Source of the DNA: Bacillota bacterium
GTDB taxonomy: Bacteria > Bacillota > Clostridia > Lachnospirales > Lachnospiraceae
Assembly (NCBI GenBank): GCA_017861355.1
Contig: JAGFXQ010000033.1
Span: forward strand, 1 to 20,305
Direction of reading: 5' to 3'
DNA length: 20,305 nucleotides
This document shows positions 14,217 to 20,305 of the stretch, in pieces (the first letter of the stretch is position 1; each line of letters starts with the position of its first letter). The notes under the pieces are model-generated. The model did not search any database, was not told the origin of the DNA, and saw only the letters and a program-made list of their open reading frames with translations. A program made the position numbers and the translations under genes.

Positions 14217-16334
14217 TTATTTACCCTTAGCAGATAAAACCTTCTCCTGAACATTCTTCGGAATCTGCTCGTAAGATGCAAAGAACATGGAGTAAGCACC
14301 ACGGCCCTGAGTCTTAGAACGAAGGGTTGTGGAATATCCAAACATCTCTGACAGCGGAACGAAACCTCTGATTAATTTAGTACCGTTGATATCCTCTGTA
14401 CCCTCGATACGACCACGACGGGAGCTGATATCGCCGATAACATCACCCATGTAATCTTCAGGAACAGTTACTTCAACTCTCATGATAGGCTCTAGAAGTA
14501 CGGAACCAGCTTTATGCATCGCATCCTTGAATGCCATGGAACCGGCAATCTTGAACGCCATTTCACTGGAGTCAACCTCATGGTAAGAACCATCATAACA
14601 GGTAGCTTTAACGCCAAGTACCGGATATCCACCAAGAACACCTGCTTTGGTTGCTTCCTGAATACCAGCATCTACTGCAGGAATGTATTCCTTCGGAATA
14701 GCACCACCAACAATAGCATTAACGAATTCATAAACCTTATCTGCGTTAGCATCCATAGGCTCGAAACGAACTTTACAGTGACCATATTGACCACGACCAC
14801 CGGACTGCTTAGCGTATTTGCTATCAACCTCAACGGTCTTGGTGAAGCCTTCCTTGTATGCAACCTGAGGAGCACCAACGTTTGCTTCTACCTTATACTC
14901 ACGAAGAAGTCTGTCAACGATAATCTCAAGGTGAAGCTCACCCATACCAGCGATAATTGTTTGACCTGTCTCTTCATCGGTGTAAGTTCTGAATGTAGGA
15001 TCTTCTTCAGCAAGTTTTGCTAAAGCCTCACCCATTTTGTCCTGACCAGCTTTTGTCTTAGGCTCAATTGCAACATTGATAACAGGTTCCGGGAATTCCA
15101 TAGACTCAAGAATTACAGGGAACTTCTCATCACAGATGGTATCACCGGTTGTAGTAACCTTCAAACCAACTGCTGCTGCGATATCACCGGAGTAAACCTT
15201 CTCAAGGTCTTCTCTCTTGTTCGCATGCATCTGTAAGATACGACCAACACGTTCCTTCTTGTTCTTGGTTGAGTTCAATACATAGGAACCTGCATTTAAG
15301 GTACCGGAATAAACTCTAAAGAATGCAAGCTTACCAACGAAAGGATCGGCCATAATCTTGAATGCTAATGCTGCAAAGGAATCTTCATCAGAAGATCTCT
15401 TGATAACCGGATTACCGTCTTCATCTGTACCTTTGATATCAGGGATATCGGTAGGTGCAGGTAAATATTCGATAACAGCATCAAGTAACTTCTGAACGCC
15501 TTTATTTTTGTAAGCAGAACCACAACATACAGGGATAATCTGTGTCTGAATGGTAGCTCTTCTAAGCGCAGCTTTTAATTCCTCTGTAGAAGGCTCCTCG
15601 CCCTCTAAGAACTTCTCAATCAGATCGTCATCTGTCTCACAGATGGACTCAATCATTGCCTGTCTGTATTCATTTGCTTGATCCTTCATATCATCCGGGA
15701 TCTCTGTAATCTCGATATCCTCGCCCTTATCATCTTTGTAATAATAAGCTTGCATCTCGAATAAATCAATGATTCCCTTGAAGGTATCTTCTTTGCCGAT
15801 CGGTAACTGCAACGGAACTGCATTCTTACCTAATCTGCTCTTAATCATTCTTACTACATTGTAGAAATCTGCACCAGAAATGTCCATCTTATTAACGAAT
15901 GCCATTCTAGGTACATTGTATTTATCAGCTTGACGCCATACTGTCTCGGACTGAGGCTCAACGCCACCCTTTGCACAGAATACACCAACCGCACTATCAA
16001 GTACACGCAAGGAACGTTCAACCTCTACAGTAAAGTCTACGTGTCCAGGTGTATCAATAATATTGATACGATGCTCTAAAGCACCGGGGATCTTCTTATG
16101 CTCGAATTCCTGAGTCCAATGGCATGTAGTAGCCGCTGAAGTAATTGTGATACCTCTTTCTTGTTCCTGCGCCATCCAGTCCATGGTTGCAGTACCTTCA
16201 TGAGTATCACCAATCTTGTAGTTAACACCGGTATAGTACAGAATACGCTCGGTAAGTGTTGTCTTACCAGCATCGATGTGCGCCATAATACCGATATTTC
16301 TAGTCCTCTCTAACGGATATTCTCTTCCTGCCAA
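14217..16334 (-). CDS. fusA: Elongation factor G
   Basis: 705-aa ribosomal translocase GTPase, with start codon TTG. G-domain motifs: AHIDAGKTT at 18-26, RGITITSAATTC, DTPGH, and NKMD in FVNKMDISGAD. Domain IV shows GRGQYGHCKVRFEP, and the C-terminus has SSRRGRIEGTE and SEMFGYSTTLRSKTQGRG, so all five domains are complete. The frame can be opened to an ATG at 16382, but AAGGAGG at 16343-16349 is 8 nt before TTG 16334. There the reading becomes MAGREYPLERTRN, the usual EF-G beginning, so TTG is chosen. It lies 154 nt after rpsG and 285 nt before tuf. A TTG start on a very highly expressed gene is uncommon and may tune expression. Confidence 0.96.
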   Translation of the reverse strand: MAGREYPLERTRNIGIMAHIDAGKTTLTERILYYTGVNYKIGDTHEGTATMDWMAQEQERGITITSAATTCHWTQEFEHKKIPGALEHRINIIDTPGHVDFTVEVERSLRVLDSAVGVFCAKGGVEPQSETVWRQADKYNVPRMAFVNKMDISGADFYNVVRMIKSRLGKNAVPLQLPIGKEDTFKGIIDLFEMQAYYYKDDKGEDIEITEIPDDMKDQANEYRQAMIESICETDDDLIEKFLEGEEPSTEELKAALRRATIQTQIIPVCCGSAYKNKGVQKLLDAVIEYLPAPTDIPDIKGTDEDGNPVIKRSSDEDSFAALAFKIMADPFVGKLAFFRVYSGTLNAGSYVLNSTKNKKERVGRILQMHANKREDLEKVYSGDIAAAVGLKVTTTGDTICDEKFPVILESMEFPEPVINVAIEPKTKAGQDKMGEALAKLAEEDPTFRTYTDEETGQTIIAGMGELHLEIIVDRLLREYKVEANVGAPQVAYKEGFTKTVEVDSKYAKQSGGRGQYGHCKVRFEPMDANADKVYEFVNAIVGGAIPKEYIPAVDAGIQEATKAGVLGGYPVLGVKATCYDGSYHEVDSSEMAFKIAGSMAFKDAMHKAGSVLLEPIMRVEVTVPEDYMGDVIGDISSRRGRIEGTEDINGTKLIRGFVPLSEMFGYSTTLRSKTQGRGAYSMFFASYEQIPKNVQEKVLSAKGK

Positions 16335-16422
16335 GGATAATTCCTCCTTAATTCTTTGCAAGTGAATCCTATAGTTCGGCATCTTACGATCGCTTTATCC
16401 TATGAATTCATCTTGATAACCA

Positions 16423-16490
16423 ATGATAATATCATTTTCCTAGTGTCATGCCCTTACGGGCAGAAGTACATGCTATGATAATATCATTTT
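16423..16490. repeat. Exact 16-nt direct repeats flanking a hairpin (rpsG-fusA spacer)
   Basis: ATGATAATATCATTTT occurs exactly at 16423-16438 and 16475-16490. Each copy is itself a near-palindrome (ATGATA-A-TATCAT). Between them lies the hairpin TGCCCTTACGGGCA (16449-16462). The second copy abuts the rpsG stop codon. Possible roles are paired binding sites, an RNA processing structure or an S7 feedback site. Confidence 0.7.
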
Positions 16491-16959
16491 ACCATCTGTA
16501 ATGAGCAAATGCCTTATTAGCGTCTGCCATCTTATGCATATCTTCTTTTCTCTTTACAGATGCACCAGTGTTGTTTGCTGCATCCATAATCTCATTTGCA
16601 AGTCTGTCCTGCATGGTCTTTTCTCCTCTTTTACGGGAGAATAAAGTCAACCAACGAAGCGCAAGCGCTTGTCTTCTCTCAGGTCTAACCTCGATCGGCA
16701 CCTGATAAGTTGCACCACCGATACGTCTTGCTTTAACTTCAAGTACGGGCATGATGTTATTCATAGCCTCTTCAAATACTTCAACAGGCTCTTTGCTGGT
16801 CTTCGCAGCGATTTTCTCGAATGCTCCGTATACGATCTTCTGGGATGTTCCCTTCTTACCGTCTAACATGATGCTATTGATGAGCTTTGATACAACCTTA
16901 CTGTTGTACAACGGATCAGCCAATATATCTCTTTTTGCTATATGTCCTTTTCTTGGCAC
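16489..16959 (-). CDS. rpsG: 30S ribosomal protein S7
   Basis: 156-aa primary 16S rRNA-binding protein of the 30S head, the standard length. It begins MPRKGHIAKRDILADP and contains GGATYQVPIEVRPERR and the C-terminal ANKAFAHYRW, all hallmarks of bacterial S7. The start codon is GTG at 16957-16959; AAGGAGGG at 16967-16974 is 7 nt upstream, which settles it. Second gene of the str operon, 306 nt after rpsL and 154 nt before fusA. These spacers are longer than usual for this operon. In E. coli S7 represses the operon by binding its mRNA; whether the dyads near this gene play that part is not known. Confidence 0.98.
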   Translation of the reverse strand: MPRKGHIAKRDILADPLYNSKVVSKLINSIMLDGKKGTSQKIVYGAFEKIAAKTSKEPVEVFEEAMNNIMPVLEVKARRIGGATYQVPIEVRPERRQALALRWLTLFSRKRGEKTMQDRLANEIMDAANNTGASVKRKEDMHKMADANKAFAHYRW

Positions 16960-17265
16960 GTTTCTTCCCTCCTTAACGATGCTAGCGTATTAACAAATCG
17001 CTAGTCAAATTAATTCAACGGTACTCACTTACAAGTAATTGCTTCAGTAGATGAACGGACGATTCAATAGTTGAATTTTAATACATCCACTTACTATACT
17101 TGTTCTGAATGGAAGTCTTTCCTTCCACCGTTTGTGTTCGTGCACAGTTTAACTTATCATCCAAACGGAACGTATTCCATTAATTTCAATCTGTAACCCA
17201 CAGAAAATACAAATCAAACGGAAACGAAAAATTAATCCGGCACTTAACTGTTTACTTAGTAATTT
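16960..17265. other. Long rpsL-rpsG intercistronic spacer with hairpins
   Basis: 306 nt without a gene. Two dyads are seen: CTAGCG/CGCTAG at 16982-17004, just before the rpsG ribosome site, and TGGAAG/CTTCCA at 17110-17127. CAAACGGAA is repeated around 17163 and 17215. No convincing promoter or terminator was found on the minus strand. Confidence 0.5.
16982..17004 (-). promoter_or_regulatory. Hairpin just upstream of the rpsG ribosome binding site
   Basis: CTAGCG (16982-16987) and CGCTAG (16999-17004) form a 6-bp stem with an 11-nt loop, 7 nt before the AAGGAGGG site. The place suits translational control of rpsG, but no known consensus was matched. Confidence 0.35.
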
Positions 17266-17691
17266 TTACTTCTTAGCGTCTTTCTTCGGTCTCTTAGCAC
17301 CGTACTTGGAACGTGCCTGTCTTCTCTTGGCAACGCCTGCAGTATCAAGTGTACCTCTGATGATGTGATAACGAGTACCGGGTAAATCCTTTACTCTACC
17401 ACCTCTGATCAGAACAACGCTATGCTCCTGAAGGTTGTGACCTTCACCGGGGATATAGCTTGTTACTTCGATTCCGTTGGACAGACGAACTCTGGCAATC
17501 TTACGAAGCGCTGAGTTAGGCTTCTTAGGAGTAGCTGTTCTTACTGCTGTACATACGCCTCTCTTCTGAGGAGCGGAAATGTCAGTTGCTCTCTTACTTA
17601 AGGAATTGAAACCCTTCTGTAATGCAGGAGAGGTTGATTTGTGTTCTACTGTCTGTCTACCTTTTCTTACTAACTGGTTAAATGTGGGCAT
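17266..17691 (-). CDS. rpsL: 30S ribosomal protein S12
   Basis: 141-aa decoding-centre protein, first gene of the str operon. It opens MPTFNQLVRKGRQTVEHKS and carries the invariant PQKRGVCTAV, TPKKPNSALRK (54-64, with K56/K57 unchanged), GHNLQEHSVVLIRGGRVKDLPG and the basic tail. The lysines where streptomycin-resistance changes occur are wild type. The length fits the Firmicutes form with its N-terminal insertion relative to E. coli. AGGAGGT at 17701-17707 is 9 nt before ATG 17691. A perfect consensus promoter lies at 17860-17888. In many bacteria rpoBC lies just upstream; here the neighbour is instead a divergent regulator, so the operon starts on its own promoter. Confidence 0.98.
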   Translation of the reverse strand: MPTFNQLVRKGRQTVEHKSTSPALQKGFNSLSKRATDISAPQKRGVCTAVRTATPKKPNSALRKIARVRLSNGIEVTSYIPGEGHNLQEHSVVLIRGGRVKDLPGTRYHIIRGTLDTAGVAKRRQARSKYGAKRPKKDAKK

Positions 17692-17833
17692 TAATTTTTC
17701 ACCTCCTGAAAATTGTTAGCTACAAGATGAATTGGTTCGCCAATCCGCTTGTTATTAGTTGGAATTCTGTGGTTTAATTCCGCTCATTATGATACTATAT
17801 AAGCATCAACAAAAAGCGCATAAAAAATACATC

Positions 17834-17853
17834 GCATGCAGGAATCTGCACGC
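17834..17853 (-). promoter_or_regulatory. 5'-end hairpin of the str operon transcript
   Basis: GCGTGCAG pairs with CTGCATGC (8 bp with one G-U) around the loop ATTC. It starts at the predicted +1 of the rpsL promoter. A run of six U follows 6 nt after the stem (17827-17822). It could protect the 5' end or attenuate transcription. Confidence 0.45.
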
Positions 17854-17859
17854 TAACTG

Positions 17860-17888
17860 ATTATATATTTTTACACAGCAATTGTCAA
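17860..17888 (-). promoter_or_regulatory. Consensus sigma-A promoter of the str operon
   Basis: Minus-strand TTGACA (17883-17888), a 17-bp spacer and TATAAT (17860-17865): both hexamers and the spacing are perfect. Predicted start near 17853, giving a leader of about 160 nt before rpsL. This strength fits a major translation operon. Confidence 0.9.
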
Positions 17889-17987
17889 GGACTTTTTTGA
17901 TACTGCAGAAAGCCAGAAAATTTATTAATTATCTATATTTCGGGCAATAAATACAATCAAGATATCCACTCCCCCTACTTCTTATTC

Positions 17988-18016
17988 TTGAATAATCCAT
18001 ATTACTATAGTAAGAT
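17988..18016 (+). promoter_or_regulatory. Possible promoter of the WYL regulator with overlapping palindrome
   Basis: TTGAAT (17988-17993), a 17-bp spacer and TAAGAT (18011-18016), each hexamer matching four of six consensus bases. The perfect 12-bp palindrome TTACTATAGTAA (18002-18013) runs into the -10 box. Other TATAAT-like sequences nearby (e.g. 18085-18090) lack a matching -35, so the assignment is tentative. Confidence 0.3.
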
Positions 18017-18122
18017 ATAGTTAATTGTAGTAATCGACCAGCTCATAATACGTTATGAAATCAAATCCACAATTAATGTTATTATATAATAAGAAGAAAC
18101 TCGTAACAGGGGGGAATCATCT

Positions 18123-19103
18123 ATGAAGGATATGGCTCAAACAGAGAGACAAATATTTATCTTGTTGTTACTTTCAGAAAACAAGCGTGGATATACAATT
18201 AACGATATTCACGATTCCCTGGAGAAATGGGATGTCATCGTAGATAAGAAGACCATCGGCCGTGATATCGACAGCCTCTCCGGCATCTGTTTTATTACAG
18301 AAGAAGCTAGAAACGGCAAGACCTACTATACTGCGGACAAATTCCGTCTCCGCGACATCACTTTTACTTCACCCGAGCTCATCTCACTATCCTTTCTGTT
18401 AGAGTTATTAAAGCCATATCAATATATGACCATGGGTAAGACGGCACAGGAGCTGATTCATAAGCTTCTTGACAATACCACGAACCTAAATCGCGAATTC
18501 ATAAAGCATTTTAGTGGTCTGGTAACCATTAATACCAATGATTATATCAGTGATGAAGTGAATCCGGAGATTGAGGACCGTCTTCAATCTGCCATTCGTA
18601 ATAAGACAAAGGTCCGTGTCATTTATCATAGCTTTGGCGGTGATGAGGATACCATCCGTATCATCCATCCCTATGAATTGATGATTAATGACGGAGCCTT
18701 AAGTGTGGTGGGTTATTGTGAGTTGAGAAATGATATCCGGGATTTTCGCGTATCCCGCATCAAGGCCATTACCCCTTTGGAGGAGACTTTTCTTATCCCC
18801 TCCGATTATTTTCTTAAGAAGGCACGTAGTAAATTCATCCATCTGTCCGGTAATGTGGTGGAGCAGATTATCATTTCCTTCGATGGGCCTACCACAAAGT
18901 ACATACAGGAGTACGAATCCGATCTTGCAGATGAAATTGTCGTTACAGAAACCGGCATTAATTTTATCCGGGATACAGCTGTAACGGATGAACTGGTTCG
19001 ATGGATCATGCAATATGGGTCCGGTGCAAAGGTCTTAAATCCTCCGCACCTTAGAGATCGAATTAGACAGGAGCTGATGAAGAGTCTGGAACAATATAGC
19101 TAG
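18123..19103 (+). CDS. WYL-domain transcriptional regulator (YafY/DeoR-like)
   Basis: 326-aa predicted DNA-binding regulator. Residues ~5-70 form a winged helix-turn-helix: RQIFILLLLSENKRGYTI followed by DKKTIGRDIDSLSGI, the recognition-helix region. Residues ~150-215 form a WYL domain, with RVIYHSFGG, then IIHPYELMINDGALSVVGY and DFRVSRIKAI. The motif is variant, since the family's W-Y-L triad reads differently (ALSVVGY). A WCX-type C-terminal segment follows to 326. WYL domains bind ligands, including nucleotides or nucleic acid, in the families studied; the ligand here is unknown. Six G bases ending at 18114 lie 8 nt before ATG 18123. It is divergent from the str operon and sits upstream of the Trp T-box, but nothing in the sequence ties it to either. 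A palindrome in its promoter region might be its own operator. Confidence 0.88.
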   Translation: MKDMAQTERQIFILLLLSENKRGYTINDIHDSLEKWDVIVDKKTIGRDIDSLSGICFITEEARNGKTYYTADKFRLRDITFTSPELISLSFLLELLKPYQYMTMGKTAQELIHKLLDNTTNLNREFIKHFSGLVTINTNDYISDEVNPEIEDRLQSAIRNKTKVRVIYHSFGGDEDTIRIIHPYELMINDGALSVVGYCELRNDIRDFRVSRIKAITPLEETFLIPSDYFLKKARSKFIHLSGNVVEQIIISFDGPTTKYIQEYESDLADEIVVTETGINFIRDTAVTDELVRWIMQYGSGAKVLNPPHLRDRIRQELMKSLEQYS

Positions 19104-19194
19104 CATTTTTACCAAATCCTCACTCGCAATTTATACGTAATTCACAAAACATTAATTTTTTTAATAATAATCATAATTTCTCATAAATATGCAG

Positions 19195-19223
19195 TTGACA
19201 ATTGCTAAAACAGCGTTTATACT
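19195..19223 (+). promoter_or_regulatory. Sigma-A promoter of the T-box/trpB2 unit
   Basis: TTGACA (19195-19200), a 17-bp spacer and TATACT (19218-19223). Predicted start near 19230, directly before Stem I of the T-box. Confidence 0.85.
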
Positions 19224-19229
19224 GATATC

Positions 19230-19520
19230 AATTAATAAATATAACAAACCAATGAGTAAGAAGAGTAGATATCGCTTATTATTTTCAGAGAGCTGCAGAG
19301 GGTGCGAATGCAGTAATAAGGCAATATTGAATGGGCTTATGAGGGTGGGAAGAACGATAGGAAACTATCCAGTAATGCCCGACGGAATCTTCATCCGTTA
19401 ACAAGGAAGCGTATATGAAGGTATATGGAATGAGAGGGTGCATGGCACCAAACCGGGTGGTACCGCAGAAGTATTCAAGGCTTTTGTCCCAGTAGAATTA
19501 CTGAGGCAGGGGCTTTTTTT
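19230..19520 (+). promoter_or_regulatory. T-box riboswitch, tryptophan (UGG) specifier
   Basis: tRNA-sensing leader that lets transcription proceed when uncharged tRNA pairs with it. Stem I is recognisable: AGTA on the 5' side (19264-19267), helix CTTATTA/TAATAAG, the distal AGAGAG (19287-19292) and GGTGCGAA (19301-19308) motifs, then GAA followed by TGG at 19332-19334 and a purine. GAA plus codon is the usual specifier-loop arrangement, so the codon read is UGG (Trp), in agreement with the trpB2 gene downstream. The T-box sequence GGGTGGTACCGC is at 19455-19466; TGGT would pair with the tRNA 3' end. The terminator follows at 19486-19520. Transcription class, not translation class, because of that terminator. 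Stem boundaries are approximate. Confidence 0.9.
19486..19520 (+). terminator. T-box-controlled intrinsic terminator
   Basis: GTCCC (19486-19490) pairs with GGGGC (19509-19513), with an inner CAGTA/TACTG helix, and is followed by seven T (19514-19520). It is the off-state hairpin competing with the antiterminator that contains the T-box sequence. Confidence 0.85.
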
Positions 19521-19571
19521 ATACCCTAATACAAATAATGGATCAGCAAAATATTGAAAGGAGCAAACATT

Positions 19572-20305
19572 ATGTCAATGAAAATTCCGCACAGACTATA
19601 TCTAACCGAGGATCAGATGCCCAAACAATGGTATAATCTGAGAGCTGATATGAAGGAACAGGCTGCACCGATCCTGAATCCGGGAACCTTACAGCCGGCT
19701 AAGGTGGAGGAGCTATATCCTGTATTCTGCGAGAAGCTGGCACAACAAGAGATGGATAGCACAACCAGATATTTTGATATTCCGGAAGAAGTTCAGGATT
19801 TCTATAAGATGTATCGTCCCTCCCCTCTGATTCGTGCTTATCATTTGGAGAAAGCGCTTGGCACACCTGCTAAGATTTATTTTAAATTCGAAGGTAATAA
19901 TACCTCAGGCAGTCATAAATTGAATTCCGCCATCGCTCAGGCATATTACGCAAAAGAGCAAGGGCTTACCAGCCTGACTACCGAGACCGGTGCCGGACAA
20001 TGGGGAACCGCTTTGGCAGAAGCTTGTTCCTATTATAATATACCACTTACGGTATTCATGGTTAAGGTGTCTTATGAGCAGAAGCCCTTCCGCAAATCCG
20101 TTATGCAGACCTTCGGAGCAGATATCATCCCCAGCCCCAGTGATACCACTCAGGTCGGCAAGATGATCTTATCCAAAGACCCTACCACCGGTGGCAGCCT
20201 CGGCTGTGCTATCTCGGAAGCAGTGGAGAAGGCAGTTACCACCCCGAACAGTCGTTATGTATTAGGTTCTGTTCTCAATCAGGTATTATTACATCAATCC
20301 ATCAT
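19572..20305 (+). CDS. trpB2: Tryptophan synthase beta chain, TrpB2 type (3' part beyond window)
   Basis: PLP enzyme joining indole and serine to make tryptophan; 244 codons are in the window and the frame is open at the right edge. The family is about 450 aa, so roughly half is present. Features of the TrpB2 class rather than TrpB1: the long N-terminal extension (MSMKIPHRLYLTEDQMPKQW) and RPSPLIRAYHLEKAL. The PLP lysine is K116 in NTSGSHKLN, and ETGAGQWG at 138-145 has Trp where TrpB1 has His. AAAGGAG at 19557-19563 is 8 nt before ATG 19572; the second ATG at 19578 is possible but farther. TrpB2 proteins usually lack the TrpA-contact features and may act alone as an indole-salvage enzyme. 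Regulation by the upstream Trp T-box supports a role in tryptophan supply. Confidence 0.93.
   Translation, partial: MSMKIPHRLYLTEDQMPKQWYNLRADMKEQAAPILNPGTLQPAKVEELYPVFCEKLAQQEMDSTTRYFDIPEEVQDFYKMYRPSPLIRAYHLEKALGTPAKIYFKFEGNNTSGSHKLNSAIAQAYYAKEQGLTSLTTETGAGQWGTALAEACSYYNIPLTVFMVKVSYEQKPFRKSVMQTFGADIIPSPSDTTQVGKMILSKDPTTGGSLGCAISEAVEKAVTTPNSRYVLGSVLNQVLLHQSI

Larger units (their letters stand above)
17692..18122. other. Divergent promoter region between rpsL and the WYL regulator
   Basis: 431 nt without a gene. It contains the rpsL leader, a hairpin at the predicted rpsL transcript start (17834-17853), the rpsL promoter (17860-17888), a perfect 12-bp palindrome (18002-18013) and other short dyads before the regulator gene. 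The plus-strand half is strongly AT-rich. Confidence 0.7.
19104..19571. other. Spacer holding the trpB2 promoter and T-box leader
   Basis: 468 nt without a protein gene. About 90 nt of AT-rich sequence follow the WYL gene with no clear terminator. After that come a consensus promoter (19195-19223) and the T-box leader with its terminator (to 19520), then a 50-nt link to trpB2. Confidence 0.8.

Noticed and set aside
14514..15023. A 169-codon plus-strand open frame opposite fusA
   Set aside because: It is antisense to a conserved part of EF-G and has no ribosome site or family resemblance.
19189..19401. A 70-codon plus-strand open frame before trpB2, considered as a leader peptide
   Set aside because: Its start lies upstream of the predicted transcript start and it overlaps T-box Stem I. 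The T-box explains the conserved sequence, and no run of Trp codons is present.

Overview
The window looks like a chromosomal segment of an anaerobic, low-GC Gram-positive Clostridia, most likely a Lachnospiraceae relative. This is inferred from the strong AGGAGG-type ribosome binding sites, consensus sigma-A promoters, a T-box leader, an S-layer-homology (SLH) surface protein, an mreB-flgF-flgG order resembling Bacillus mbl-flhO-flhP, and the protein sequences themselves. No tRNA, rRNA, CRISPR array, transposase or prophage gene was seen.

Layout. 1-2198 (minus): recD2 helicase, missing only its last few codons at the window edge. 2354-5567 (minus): mreB followed by two flagellar rod/hook-type genes (flgF-like, flgG-like) and a small rod-binding protein (flgJ N-terminal domain only). 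5886-6398 (plus): a four-helix membrane protein of unknown function, divergent from mreB, with well-formed promoters on both sides. 6474-12217 (minus): a four-gene operon encoding a secreted SLH protein, an HlyD/MacA-type adaptor with a duplicated core, a MacB-type ATPase and a MacB/FtsX permease. It probably forms a surface-anchored export or envelope-stress system. 12738-17691 (minus): the complete str operon rpsL-rpsG-fusA-tuf, with unusually long intergenic spacers rich in dyads and short repeats, a consensus promoter before rpsL, a second promoter just before tuf and a strong terminator after tuf. 18123-19103 (plus): a WYL-domain transcriptional regulator. 19195-20305 (plus): a promoter and tryptophan-type T-box leader driving a TrpB2-type tryptophan synthase beta gene that runs off the right edge.

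How the genes work together. The str operon makes translation components. The T-box should let uncharged tRNA-Trp switch on trpB2. The SLH/HlyD/ABC operon is compactly arranged (17-nt gap, 8-nt gap, 38-nt overlap), as expected for subunits of one complex. MreB and the rod genes couple cell-wall shape and flagellar assembly by neighbourhood.

The coding content is mostly familiar. The less-explained material is in the spacers: a perfect 28-bp palindrome with a long hairpin after mreB, a GC-richer repeat block after tuf, exact 16-nt repeats between rpsG and fusA, and repeats in the tuf leader. Several annotated starts were moved to match ribosome binding sites (flgG, flgF, the permease, the SLH protein, tuf, fusA).
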